A stretch of 46,902 bases of DNA from Bacillus sp. FJAT-22090. Lineage in GTDB: Bacteria; Bacillota; Bacilli; Bacillales_A; Planococcaceae. Location of the stretch: positions 1 through 46,902 of the forward strand of contig NZ_VEBK01000022.1 of NCBI RefSeq assembly GCF_007676755.1, written 5' to 3'. Position 1 is the first letter of the stretch. Each line of letters begins with the position of its first letter. Positions 8,214-16,744 of the stretch are shown here, one piece after another. The position numbers and the translations under genes were made by a program. The notes beneath the pieces were generated by a model. That model had not been told where the DNA came from, did no database searches, and saw only the letters and a list, made by a program, of their open reading frames with translations.

Positions 8214-8383
8214 TTTTATTTAGTTTATAGACCCTGGGAAAGAATTCTTACCTTTAATCGGCTTTTAAATAACTTACAATTGTACTATAATAATAGGTGT
8301 TTAATCTATAAATACTGTAATGCACTAGGACATGGTTATAATTAAGGCAGAAAAGGTGTGTGTCTAGGTCGTATTTTTGCCTC

Positions 8384-8410
8384 GGTAAGATACCTAGGTA
8401 AGAGTACCTG
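8384..8410. repeat. Nested direct/inverted repeat upstream of mqo
   Basis: GGTAAGATACCTA (8384-8396) is followed directly by GGTAAGAGTACCTG (8397-8410). Each unit is itself an inverted repeat (GGTA...TACC), and the join forms the palindrome TACCTAGGTA. It is located ~40 bases before mqo. It could be an operator or an RNA hairpin; no known family matched. Confidence 0.45.
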
Positions 8411-8450
8411 CATCCTTTTGTGTAAATTTTAGAGTATAAGGATGGTAAAA

Positions 8451-9953
8451 ATGAGCAATCGAGAAAATACAACAGACGTCATTTTAATCGGTGCTGGCAT
8501 CATGAGTGCAACTTTAGGGACACTTTTGAAAGAATTAGCACCAGAATGGAATATTAAAGTGTTTGAGAAGCTCGAAAATGCAGGGGAAGAAAGCTCTAAC
8601 GAATGGAATAATGCAGGAACAGGGCATGCTGCACTGTGCGAGCTTAACTACACTGTCGAAAAGCCAGATGGATCTATAGATATTAGTAAGGCTATCAAAA
8701 TTAATGAACAGTTTCAGCTGTCCATGCAATTTTGGTCGTATCTTGTGAATAGTAAGCTGATAAATAATCCGCAAGACTTTATCATGCCTTTACCTCATAT
8801 GAGTATGGTACAAGGTGAAGAAAATGTAACTTTTTTAAAGAAACGTTTTGAAGCGTTGTCAAATAACCCTTTGTTTAAAGGAATGGAATTTTCCGATGAT
8901 CCAGCCAAACTAATGGAATGGATTCCGCTTATTATGAAAGACCGTGTGTCGAATGAGCCTTTAGCTGCGACCAAAATCGATACTGGAACAGATGTTAATT
9001 TTGGTGCTCTGACGCGCATGTTACTTGAACACTTAAAAACTAAAAACGTAGATATTCGTTACAAACATGGTGTTGAAAATCTTAAACGTACGGACGATGG
9101 CAAGTGGGAAGTGAAAGTGAAAAATGAAGCAGAAGGTAAGATAGAATACCACAATGCAAAATTCGTTTTTGTCGGAGGCGGAGGCGGAAGCTTACATCTA
9201 TTACAAAAGTCGGGTATTCCTGAAGGAAAACATATTGGGGGATTCCCTGTAAGCGGTCTATTCTTAGTCTGCAACAATCCAGATGTAGTAGAACAGCATC
9301 ATGCAAAAGTTTATGGAAAAGCAAAAGTAGGCGCTCCACCGATGTCTGTTCCCCATCTTGATACAAGATTTATTGACAATAAAAAATCATTATTGTTTGG
9401 ACCTTTTGCTGGTTTCTCACCAAAGTTCTTAAAAACTGGCTCTATGCTTGATTTAGTAACTTCGGTAAAACCAGATAATCTCGTAACGATGTTGGCAGCA
9501 GGTGCAAAAGAGATGTCATTGACAAAGTATCTGATCCAACAAGTTATGTTATCGAAAGAAAAGCGTATAGAAGAGTTGAGAGAATTCATCCCTAATGCTA
9601 AACTCGAGGATTGGGATACAGTGGTTGCAGGTCAACGTGTACAAGTTATTAAGGACACAGAGGCTGGTGGTAAAGGAACACTTCAATTTGGTACGGAGAT
9701 TGTTACTGCCGCTGATGGTTCAATTGCGGCATTGTTAGGGGCATCTCCTGGAGCTTCTACTGCTGTTCACGCGATGTTGGAGATACTTAGTAAATGTTTT
9801 CCACAGCATATGCAAGAATGGGATGCGAAAATTAAAGAAATGATCCCTTCTTATCGTGTATCTCTAATGGAAAATCCAGAGCTACTGCATGAGATTCATG
9901 CCTCAACTGCAGAGGCACTTGCTTTAAACGCTGAAGTTTCTGCTAATCATTAA
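8451..9953 (+). CDS. mqo: Malate:quinone oxidoreductase
   Basis: A peripheral membrane FAD enzyme that oxidises malate to oxaloacetate and passes electrons to quinone, in the TCA cycle. It is 500 residues, the usual Mqo length. The N-terminal FAD-binding segment is [18 protein letters not shown], and hallmark Mqo stretches include [19 protein letters not shown] and the C-terminal [19 protein letters not shown] 8451 is chosen over in-frame ATG 8442 because AAGGATGG fits only 8451. It has its own terminator. A 237-base leader precedes it, with a TATAAT at about 8285 as a weak promoter candidate. Confidence 0.95.
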   Translation: MSNRENTTDVILIGAGIMSATLGTLLKELAPEWNIKVFEKLENAGEESSNEWNNAGTGHAALCELNYTVEKPDGSIDISKAIKINEQFQLSMQFWSYLVNSKLINNPQDFIMPLPHMSMVQGEENVTFLKKRFEALSNNPLFKGMEFSDDPAKLMEWIPLIMKDRVSNEPLAATKIDTGTDVNFGALTRMLLEHLKTKNVDIRYKHGVENLKRTDDGKWEVKVKNEAEGKIEYHNAKFVFVGGGGGSLHLLQKSGIPEGKHIGGFPVSGLFLVCNNPDVVEQHHAKVYGKAKVGAPPMSVPHLDTRFIDNKKSLLFGPFAGFSPKFLKTGSMLDLVTSVKPDNLVTMLAAGAKEMSLTKYLIQQVMLSKEKRIEELREFIPNAKLEDWDTVVAGQRVQVIKDTEAGGKGTLQFGTEIVTAADGSIAALLGASPGASTAVHAMLEILSKCFPQHMQEWDAKIKEMIPSYRVSLMENPELLHEIHASTAEALALNAEVSANH

Positions 9954-9980
9954 ATCATTCTTTATATATCAAAGTAGTCA

Positions 9981-10010
9981 AAGCCCTTACATAGAGTGAG
10001 GGCTTTTTTG
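9981..10010 (+). terminator. Terminator of mqo
   Basis: A 10-bp stem (9981-9990 with 9996-10005, one G-T pair) followed by T6. Confidence 0.88.
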
Positions 10011-10131
10011 TCTGTAAGGAAACTATAAAATGGGGACTTGTTTTATGACTTACTCCAAGTAATCCAAAGTTTATAAAAATGTACGGTGAACTTAGGGTTT
10101 CCAATAGTTAAAAGTGAGGGTTTACTACTGG

Positions 10132-10192
10132 TTTCCGATTCAAGTGGACGCGTTCCGCAGGGGGAGTCGCCACCTTTCACTTCAATCAATAA
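10132..10192 (-). repeat. Degenerate GC-rich extragenic repeat
   Basis: Read on the minus strand it has GATTGAAGTGAAAGGTGGCG followed by ACTCC. This matches the 22.03 kb (GATTGGAGCTGAAGGTCGGC) and 17.30 kb (GATTGAAGCGAAAAGACGGC) elements. It is GC-rich against an AT-rich background and lies in a gene-free stretch from 9954 to 10619. Confidence 0.55.
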
Positions 10193-10338
10193 TGAGGAGT
10201 ACTTCATTAGCTGATTGGGCAATGCATATCGCTTAGATGATAAGGTTTTCCTTATTACTAGCGTTAATTTCATCTTGACGTTTTTCAAGTAATACTAGTT
10301 TATTTAACTGTTTCTTATTCTTTTTTGTAAAGTGAACA

Positions 10339-10470
10339 TGGTTGATTAGAGCGCAGGATGGTGCTCCCCGTGGGTATAGCACGAGCCGGAAGCATCGCGA
10401 GAACAAAGGGACGAGGAGATTGAAGCCGTGACCTCGAAAAAGCATCTGCCCGGAGCGGAAATCAACGGTA
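10339..10470 (+). repeat. GC-rich palindromic extragenic repeat, GTTGATT...AATCAAC type
   Basis: Starts with GTTGATTAGAGCGCAGG and ends with CCCGGAGCGGAAATCAACGG, so the termini are inverted (GTTGATT/AATCAAC) around a GC-rich body containing GACGAGGAGATTGAAGCC. Similar dispersed repeats are common between genes in bacilli. Reading frames across it are accidental. I see no gene in 9954-10619. Confidence 0.6.
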
Positions 10471-10619
10471 TATCTATGCTGTGTCTTTTTGCCCGGTTTT
10501 TTGATGTAAAAGAAAGAACTTTATTGGCTAAGGCTAAAATTATTCAAATGTAGCACATTGTCGTAACTTCGCGAATAAGATGTCAATGAGAATTATCTTA
10601 TAGCTAGGAGTACGATATT

Positions 10620-11612
10620 GTGAGAAAATGGTTTATTTTAGTCTTAACTTTATGTTCATTAGGACTAGCAGGTTGTCTAGGGAATGTAGTAAGTGAGGAG
10701 TTAGAAACAGATGACAATGTACAAAAACTGCCTTCTGTGGAGGTAAAAACACCCGTAGTTTATGAAAAAGAGGAAGAAGAAACAAGTCCTTTAGTTGTAA
10801 ATATTCTAGATCCATTTACGTTAAAAACTATTAAAACATTATCACCACAAGAATTAGGATACGACACAGACTTCGAGGCATATAAAAAGCAAATTGAGCA
10901 AATAGCTTATGTATTAGCAAGGGGTACAAAATCCGAAGCTGGTTATGACAAGAGAATGGTTCTTGATAAAATGGACGAAAATGGAAGCTTTATTAAAGGA
11001 AGTCCAAGAATTATTTTAAAAGAAAGTGAATTGGTGGAGAAAATTTTAGAAGCATCAACTACTGGAACGGATGTTGAAATTCCCTTGTATATAACAGAAA
11101 GTAAGTATCCGGTTGAAGATCTTCCTCACTTAGAGGATGTAATGGTTGCTTCTTATACAACGTACTTTAATACCGAGGACGTGGATAGAAACAAAAACAT
11201 TGAACTTTCAGCAGAAGCTATTAATAATGTTGTCGTTGGAACTGGGGACTATTTCTCGTTTAATATGTTGACAGGGCCAAGAGACGAAGAAAATGGCTAC
11301 CAGCCTGCACCGGAAATAATAAATAAGAAACTTGTCATGGGAATCGGTGGAGGTGTTTGTCAAACTTCCTCAACACTTTTTAATGTAGTTGATCAATTAC
11401 CAGTAGAATATGTGGAGAGAAATCATCATTCATTGGACGTGGGCTATGTACCAAAAGGAAGAGATGCAACTGTTTCATATGGCACGTTAGATTTTAGATT
11501 TCAAAATACAAGTGAAGCACCTTTTATGATAAAGGCGATATATGGTAATGGATTTCTTACAATAGAAGTAAGAACTTCTAAAAAGTATGAGCATATACTT
11601 ATTTCAGGGTAA
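10620..11612 (+). CDS. VanW-family lipoprotein
   Basis: A 330-residue secreted lipoprotein. The signal peptide ends in LAGC (Cys19), a linker rich in Glu/Thr follows, then a peptidoglycan-binding-like middle and a VanW domain (~190-325). The diagnostic segment VGTGDYFSFNMLTGPRDEENGY is followed by GIGGGVCQTSSTLFN and RNHHSLDVGYVP. There is no terminal G5 domain. VanW proteins are cell-envelope proteins of unknown reaction, and despite the name the context gives no link to vancomycin resistance. Start GTG with AGGAG nine bases upstream. Confidence 0.88.
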   Translation: MRKWFILVLTLCSLGLAGCLGNVVSEELETDDNVQKLPSVEVKTPVVYEKEEEETSPLVVNILDPFTLKTIKTLSPQELGYDTDFEAYKKQIEQIAYVLARGTKSEAGYDKRMVLDKMDENGSFIKGSPRIILKESELVEKILEASTTGTDVEIPLYITESKYPVEDLPHLEDVMVASYTTYFNTEDVDRNKNIELSAEAINNVVVGTGDYFSFNMLTGPRDEENGYQPAPEIINKKLVMGIGGGVCQTSSTLFNVVDQLPVEYVERNHHSLDVGYVPKGRDATVSYGTLDFRFQNTSEAPFMIKAIYGNGFLTIEVRTSKKYEHILISG

Positions 11613-11671
11613 GTAAAAATTTCACTTAGACATATTTCAAATAGAATAGTTTATAGAGTCGTGATAACGCG

Positions 11672-11705
11672 AAAGCCCATCCATGTATAACATCGGTGGG
11701 CTTTT
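11672..11705. terminator. Bidirectional terminator between convergent genes
   Basis: AAAGCCCA (11672-11679) pairs with TGGGCTTT (11697-11704), with A and T runs at the ends. It would serve both the VanW gene and pgeF. Confidence 0.75.
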
Positions 11706-11741
11706 GCAGGATACTCCTTTGACAAAGTAGGCTTCTTTCGA

Positions 11742-12506
11742 TTAATCGCCTTTTTTCATGATGAAACTTAAATGCCTTCCGCATTGTTTGTCTTGACGAT
11801 AGGAGAAACCACTTGGATCTACGAATGTACAAGTTCGATCTATCGTAATTTGCTCCGCTGGGATTCCAGCTAACTCACATTGTTTTTTAACAGTTTGCTG
11901 ATTATCAATATGATATTTATTGGTGCGCTCATTGTAATAGATAAAACTATCCGCATATCCTAAACCTTTAAATTTATTATATACATCTACATCTACTTCG
12001 AATTTTTCTTGGCTCAGAGCTGCCCCAATATGAACATGTAGATTATTTAGATTACAGTTTTCTACATGTTTCAGATGTTCCCAAAGCTTCAATGATATTT
12101 CTTTTACGGTACCTTGCCATCCTGAATGAATAACACCTACGAGACCACTTACCTCATTGTAAAACATCACCGGCACACAATCTGCAGTAAAGCTACATAA
12201 TAACAAATTAGGTTCATACGTATAAAGAGCATCAGTATCGGCAATTGCGGAATCCGTATGATTTGCTCCATATCCTTTTTCTTTAGACGTTACCCGTTGA
12301 AAATGTGCACTGTGGGTTTGATTTGCACAGACGAAATCATCTAACCTACAATCCAAGGAATCAGCTAACTTCTTACGATTAGCCAATATATGGTCAGGAG
12401 AAATACATGCATGAAGTGCCATATTGTTAAGTTCGAGCTCAGCACTATCTTTAAGAGTCATTCCTGCTATAAACTTTTCATTATGTAAGTACATTTTTGT
12501 TTTCAT
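11742..12506 (-). CDS. pgeF: PgeF (YfiH/YlmD-family, laccase-domain protein)
   Basis: A 254-residue cytoplasmic protein of the multicopper-oxidase-fold family known as polyphenol oxidase or peptidoglycan editing factor. It is proposed to remove wrongly incorporated residues from muropeptide precursors, or to act as a purine nucleoside enzyme. The conserved metal/active-site stretches are visible: NQTHSAH, FTADCVPVMF, HSGWQGTVKEI and the C-terminal CGRHLSF. The start is supported by AAAGGTGATGAG. In Bacillus subtilis the relative ylmD sits in a division cluster; here the gene stands alone. Confidence 0.88.
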   Translation of the reverse strand: MKTKMYLHNEKFIAGMTLKDSAELELNNMALHACISPDHILANRKKLADSLDCRLDDFVCANQTHSAHFQRVTSKEKGYGANHTDSAIADTDALYTYEPNLLLCSFTADCVPVMFYNEVSGLVGVIHSGWQGTVKEISLKLWEHLKHVENCNLNNLHVHIGAALSQEKFEVDVDVYNKFKGLGYADSFIYYNERTNKYHIDNQQTVKKQCELAGIPAEQITIDRTCTFVDPSGFSYRQDKQCGRHLSFIMKKGD

Positions 12507-12640
12507 CTCATCACCTTTTTTAACTATATATTAGTGAGTTAATGATGTATAGGAAAGTGTTAAAAGACCAGTTGCCAAAAAAACTATTCATGTTAGTATA
12601 GAGGCATATAGCGTACTGGCTCGATAGGAGGAAATAAAGA

Positions 12641-12982
12641 ATGGCTAATTTACCAAATTGTCCAAAATGTAATTCAGCATATACATATGAAGATGGAAAT
12701 CTATATATATGTCCAGAGTGTGCACATGAATGGACTACTGATGAAGAAACAGCAGGAACTGAACATATAAAGGTTGTAAAAGATGCAAATGGTAATATTT
12801 TAAGTGATGGAGATTCCGTCACTATTATTAAAGATCTTAAAGTAAAAGGAAGTTCCTCCACATTAAAAATAGGAACAAAAGTAAAAAGCATTCGTTTAGT
12901 AGATGGCGATCATGATATTGATTGTAAAATAGATGGTTTTGGCGCGATGAAACTAAAATCTGAGTTTGTAAAAAAAGTATAA
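12641..12982 (+). CDS. yjdM: PhnA/YjdM zinc-ribbon protein
   Basis: A 113-residue protein with an N-terminal four-cysteine zinc ribbon (CPKC ... CPEC, residues 8-28) and a C-terminal SH3-like KOW-type domain ending [10 protein letters not shown], the exact plan of PhnA/YjdM. The name alkylphosphonate uptake protein is historical and no phosphonate gene is near, so the function is unclear. Strong site TAGGAGG; single gene with its own terminator. Confidence 0.9.
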   Translation: MANLPNCPKCNSAYTYEDGNLYICPECAHEWTTDEETAGTEHIKVVKDANGNILSDGDSVTIIKDLKVKGSSSTLKIGTKVKSIRLVDGDHDIDCKIDGFGAMKLKSEFVKKV

Positions 12983-12992
12983 TCTCATATGG

Positions 12993-13028
12993 AAAGACGA
13001 AGCAGACAACTCCATGTTTCGTCTTTTT
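12993..13028 (+). terminator. Terminator of yjdM
   Basis: AAAGACGAA pairs with TTCGTCTTT around a 16-base loop, followed by a long T run. Confidence 0.85.
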
Positions 13029-13091
13029 TTTTCTTCTATAAAGTTCGGTGTTATACTCAAATTATTAAATAAGCGCTTCTAGGAGAGTTCC

Positions 13092-14333
13092 ATGATATTA
13101 AAAAGTAATTGGTTCAATTTAGTAATGACGGCGTTATTGACTGTTTTTGCAAGTGAATTTAAAATTATTCCCTTTAATGGGGAGGATTTTCGTTTTGGTT
13201 TAGGAAGTATTATTTTCTTTCTGCTTATTCTTATTCGACCTCCTGCTTCGCTTATTTTAACGGGTACTATTACGGGATTGTTCGTCGTGGTCGCACGAAT
13301 TATAGAGGATATATTGTTTGCAGCTGATACTCTTTGGCCTAGTGTCATCAATCATACGCCTGCTTTTTTATTTTATTTTTTGTTTGCACTTGGATTTCGA
13401 CTGTTTAAAATAGAAAAATACAGAGCTGCTCCGTTTCTTTTGGGGGCTTTGGGAGTTGGATTAGAATTCATCGCAAATGGGATGGAGCATCTTTTGCGTA
13501 ATTGGTTTATGCAAGATGGGAATTTAGGTTTGCAAGAATGGGCATTACTATTAGGAGTGGCAGTTTTTCGAAGCTATTTTGTTGTCGGTTTATATAGCTC
13601 CATTACAATGGCGGAACAAAAAAAGCGAATGGAAGAAATGCTAGCAGTTGGCTCAGAGCTATACGCAGAAACCCTTTACTTGCAAAAATCGATGGATCAT
13701 ATAGAAAAGATTACTGCTTCTAGTCATGATTTATATCGAAAGTTGAAGCAAAATGACATGCAGGCATTAAGTGTTCAGGCATTACATATTGCTCAAGAAA
13801 TTCATGAAGTAAAAAAGGACTCCCAACGAATTTTAGCAGGATTGCAGAATATTACTGAAGTAAAAAAAGAACATTCTTTTTTCGTTTCAGAAATATTTCA
13901 GCTCGTCATACATGCAAATGAAAAGTATAGTCAACTTTTAAAAAAAAGTATACAGTTTTCTTCCACAGCAGCGTTCGATTTTGAGACCAAACAGCAAATA
14001 CCACTTTTAGCATTATTGAATAATATAATGGCTAATGCGGTAGAAGCTATTCAGGGCAAAGGGGAAATACATATACATATGTATGAGGATTCTTTCTTTA
14101 CTTGTTTTTCTATAAAGGATTCTGGGGCAGGGATCCCAAAAGAGGATATTTCTATTATTTTTGAACCAGGTTACACGACAAAGTTCAATGAAAAAGGGGT
14201 AGCTGCAACTGGCATTGGCCTATCCCATGTACAGGAAATTATACAAATGCTTGAAGGGGAAATACTAGTTGAGACATCGGAACTAGGAACAGTTTTCCAA
14301 ATGAAAGTGCCAACTAAAAACGTAAGAAAGTGA
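13092..14333 (+). CDS. glnK: GlnK-like sensor histidine kinase
   Basis: A 413-residue membrane kinase. About five hydrophobic helices fill residues 1-180 with almost no extracellular domain, followed by a coiled linker, an Spo0B-like phosphoacceptor region with EIHEVKKDSQRI (~235-246, His in HEVKKD), and a GHKL ATPase domain with N box LLNNIMANAVEAI, G1 DSGAGIP and G2 TGIGLSH. It should sense extracellular or membrane-proximal glutamine, glutamate or a dicarboxylate and phosphorylate the next gene product. It is followed after 10 bases by the response regulator and then by an amino-acid/dicarboxylate symporter, a logical target. Confidence 0.85.
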   Translation: MILKSNWFNLVMTALLTVFASEFKIIPFNGEDFRFGLGSIIFFLLILIRPPASLILTGTITGLFVVVARIIEDILFAADTLWPSVINHTPAFLFYFLFALGFRLFKIEKYRAAPFLLGALGVGLEFIANGMEHLLRNWFMQDGNLGLQEWALLLGVAVFRSYFVVGLYSSITMAEQKKRMEEMLAVGSELYAETLYLQKSMDHIEKITASSHDLYRKLKQNDMQALSVQALHIAQEIHEVKKDSQRILAGLQNITEVKKEHSFFVSEIFQLVIHANEKYSQLLKKSIQFSSTAAFDFETKQQIPLLALLNNIMANAVEAIQGKGEIHIHMYEDSFFTCFSIKDSGAGIPKEDISIIFEPGYTTKFNEKGVAATGIGLSHVQEIIQMLEGEILVETSELGTVFQMKVPTKNVRK

Positions 14334-14343
14334 GTGAAAAAAC

Positions 14344-15240
14344 CTGCGTTATTTTATAGTAGATGATGATACAGCAAGTAGAACAATGCTAAAAAAGATA
14401 ATTACAGAAGGGGATCTTGGTTTAGTCATCGGTGATGCAGACAAAGGAACAAGTTGCATATCCCCGATTCTTACTTTACAACCAGACATCGTATTAATCG
14501 ACTTTTTAATGCCGGAGCTAGACGGCATCGAAACAATCGAGCATTTAAGAAAAGAAGGTTTTAAAGGGCAATTTATAATGATCTCTCAAGTCATTAATAA
14601 GGAAATGGTCGGAGAGGCATATGAAAAAGGTATAGAGTATTTCATACATAAGCCAATTAATCGTATTGAAGTGCAAAGTATTTTGAAAAAAACAGAAGAA
14701 CAATATCGTCTCAAGGATTCTTTACTTGCTATCCGAGACTCTTTGGCAAATATTACTCCCTCCTCTATGCATACCCCTAAAAAATCAACCGTAAAAGAAA
14801 TCGTATTTACAACATTGAGTAATATGGGAATCGTAGGAGAGGCGGGAAGTGAGGACATAATTGCGATTATGAATTTTCTATTAGAGGAGCATAATGAAAT
14901 GACTCCGTTACCGCCTTTAAAAGAATTATATGAAGCTGTAGCCCTAAAAACAGGTAACTCTTTGATAGATGCTAAAAGAGAAAGCAAAGCAATGGAACAA
15001 CGCTTACGACGAACAATATTAACTGCGATGAGTAATTTGGCATCTTTAGGAGCTATTGATAATACGAATCCGGAATTTGAGTATTATGCACCACGTTTTT
15101 TTGACTTTCAAGAAATAAGAAATCAAATGATTCATATACAAGAAGGGATGGAAGATCAACTTAAAGTGAAGGTAAATAATAAAAAATTTCTTCAAGTTTT
15201 GTATTTAGAGGTTTTAGATAAATACAAGCAGTCCAAATAA
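14344..15240 (+). CDS. glnL: GlnL-like response regulator (receiver + YcbB domain)
   Basis: With a CTG start at 14344 the protein is 298 residues and begins LRYFIVDDDTASRTMLKK, which supplies the acidic pocket (VDDD) of the receiver domain. Starting at the first ATG (14386) would delete it. A TGA at 14335-14337 closes the frame just upstream and no ATG/GTG/TTG lies between, so CTG is the only plausible start. The phosphoacceptor Asp is in VLIDFLMPELDGIE, Thr/Ser is replaced by MISQ, and Lys is in FIHKP. The C-terminal half is a YcbB-type DNA-binding region ending YYAPRFFDFQEIR. It pairs with the kinase 10 bases upstream. Confidence 0.85.
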   Translation: MRYFIVDDDTASRTMLKKIITEGDLGLVIGDADKGTSCISPILTLQPDIVLIDFLMPELDGIETIEHLRKEGFKGQFIMISQVINKEMVGEAYEKGIEYFIHKPINRIEVQSILKKTEEQYRLKDSLLAIRDSLANITPSSMHTPKKSTVKEIVFTTLSNMGIVGEAGSEDIIAIMNFLLEEHNEMTPLPPLKELYEAVALKTGNSLIDAKRESKAMEQRLRRTILTAMSNLASLGAIDNTNPEFEYYAPRFFDFQEIRNQMIHIQEGMEDQLKVKVNNKKFLQVLYLEVLDKYKQSK

Positions 15241-15339
15241 ATTAATAATTTGAATTGTCACTAATGAATGAATAAATGTCGGATTTTGTCGGATTATATA
15301 AGTGTGCCATAAAATATTCTTAATCTTACTCTTAATGTA

Positions 15340-15353
15340 GGAAAGCGTTTTCA
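15340..15353 (+). promoter_or_regulatory. CcpA cre-like site before the symporter
   Basis: GGAAAGCGTTTTCA matches the catabolite-response consensus TGNAANCGNTNNCA at all positions but the first. It is 23 bases before the ATG, so within or close to the transcript leader, where CcpA binding would block elongation. It predicts repression on preferred sugars. Confidence 0.6.
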
Positions 15354-15375
15354 AGAATTGAGGGGTGACTTATAG

Positions 15376-16662
15376 ATGAAGAAGAAATTCAAACTTACTT
15401 TGGGATATCAAATTTTAATAGGTCTTGCACTTGGTATTATTGTGGGTGCCGTATTTTATGAAAACCCCGCAGTAGAAAAGTATTTGCAACCAATTGGTAC
15501 AATTTTTCTTAACATGATTAAAATGATTGTAGTCCCAATCATTGTTTCAACACTTATTTTAGGTGTTGCTGGGACCGGTGATATAAAGCAATTAGGTAGA
15601 CTAGGCGGTAAGACATTAATTTACTTTGAAATTGTTACAACCATTGCAATTGTAGTTGGTTTATTGGCAGCAAATATTTTCAAGCCAGGTGTAGGAGTAG
15701 ATATGTCTTCCCTGACAAAAGGAAATATTGATCAATATATTCAAACGACAGAACAAGTACAGAGTCACGGGTTTATGGACATTCTTGTTGGCATCGTTCC
15801 AAGTAATATCATTCAGTCAATGGCAGCGGGGAATATGCTTTCTATCATTTTCTTTTCGGTCGTATTCGGTTTAGGTATTGCTGCAATCGGAGACAAAGGA
15901 AAGCCAGTACTTGCCTTTTTCCAAGGGACAGCAGATGCCATGTTCTGGGTAACAAACTTCATTATGAAATTTGCTCCATTCGGTGTATTTGCATTGATCG
16001 GAGTCACTGTTTCTAAATTTGGACTAGAATCCTTATTGCCGCTTGGGAAGTTAATGATTCTTGTTTATGCAACGATGATCTTCTTTATTATTGTTGTGCT
16101 AGGTGGTATTGCCAAGCTTGTTGGTGTGAACATTTTCCACATTATCAAGCTGTTGAAAGACGAGCTGCTACTAGCATATTCGACTTCTAGTTCTGAAACC
16201 GTTTTACCAAAAGTGATGGAGAAAATGGAAAAATTCGGTTCACCAAAAGATATTGTAGCGTTTGTTGTTCCTACCGGTTATTCGTTTAATCTTGATGGTT
16301 CTACTTTATATCAAGCTCTTGCAGCAATCTTTATTGCGCAAATGTATGGAATTGATTTAAGTATAACGCAGCAAATCACTTTGGTATTTGTACTGATGGT
16401 GACCTCCAAAGGGATCGCTGGTGTTCCAGGTGTTTCTTTCGTTGTATTGCTTGCAACCTTGGGAACGGTTGGTATTCCATTAGAAGGACTGGCGTTTATC
16501 GCTGGGATCGACCGTCTTTTAGACATGGCGCGAACAGTTGTAAATGTAGTTGGTAACTCACTTGCTACAGTTGTTATGGCTAAATGGGAAGGTAGATTTA
16601 GAGAAGAACCTAAAAATGAACAAGATAAGAATTACCATGCTTCTGTGGAAGAATTAATATAA
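15376..16662 (+). CDS. Glutamate/aspartate or dicarboxylate:cation symporter
   Basis: A 428-residue member of the DAACS (GltP/GltT/DctA) family, about eight helices plus two re-entrant hairpins. Signature stretches are the serine-rich STSSSETVLPKVMEKM (HP1), GYSFNLDGSTLYQALAAIF (TM7, with the NxDGS cation motif) and TSKGIAGVPG (HP2). It imports glutamate/aspartate or C4-dicarboxylates with protons or sodium. The preceding GlnK/GlnL pair suggests control by that system; in B. subtilis GlnKL controls a glutamine transporter of another family, so this is a variation. RBS GAGGGGTG. Confidence 0.9.
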   Translation: MKKKFKLTLGYQILIGLALGIIVGAVFYENPAVEKYLQPIGTIFLNMIKMIVVPIIVSTLILGVAGTGDIKQLGRLGGKTLIYFEIVTTIAIVVGLLAANIFKPGVGVDMSSLTKGNIDQYIQTTEQVQSHGFMDILVGIVPSNIIQSMAAGNMLSIIFFSVVFGLGIAAIGDKGKPVLAFFQGTADAMFWVTNFIMKFAPFGVFALIGVTVSKFGLESLLPLGKLMILVYATMIFFIIVVLGGIAKLVGVNIFHIIKLLKDELLLAYSTSSSETVLPKVMEKMEKFGSPKDIVAFVVPTGYSFNLDGSTLYQALAAIFIAQMYGIDLSITQQITLVFVLMVTSKGIAGVPGVSFVVLLATLGTVGIPLEGLAFIAGIDRLLDMARTVVNVVGNSLATVVMAKWEGRFREEPKNEQDKNYHASVEELI

Positions 16663-16671
16663 ACAACACTT

Positions 16672-16707
16672 AAAAAACCGGCTATCCAATTTGGAGGCCG
16701 GTTTTTT
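16672..16707 (+). terminator. Terminator of the symporter gene
   Basis: AAAAAACCGGC pairs with GCCGGTTTTTT around a 14-base loop. Usable on either strand. Confidence 0.9.
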
Positions 16708-16744
16708 GGTGCAGGGTATGCATTATTTAAGCGCTGTATAGAGA

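Noticed and set aside
10043-10445. Two minus-strand reading frames in the gap after mqo
   Set aside because: They cover GC-rich repeats, have no ribosome sites and show no domain.
10570-10600. Fur-box-like sequence near the VanW gene
   Set aside because: One half matches loosely and the other half does not.
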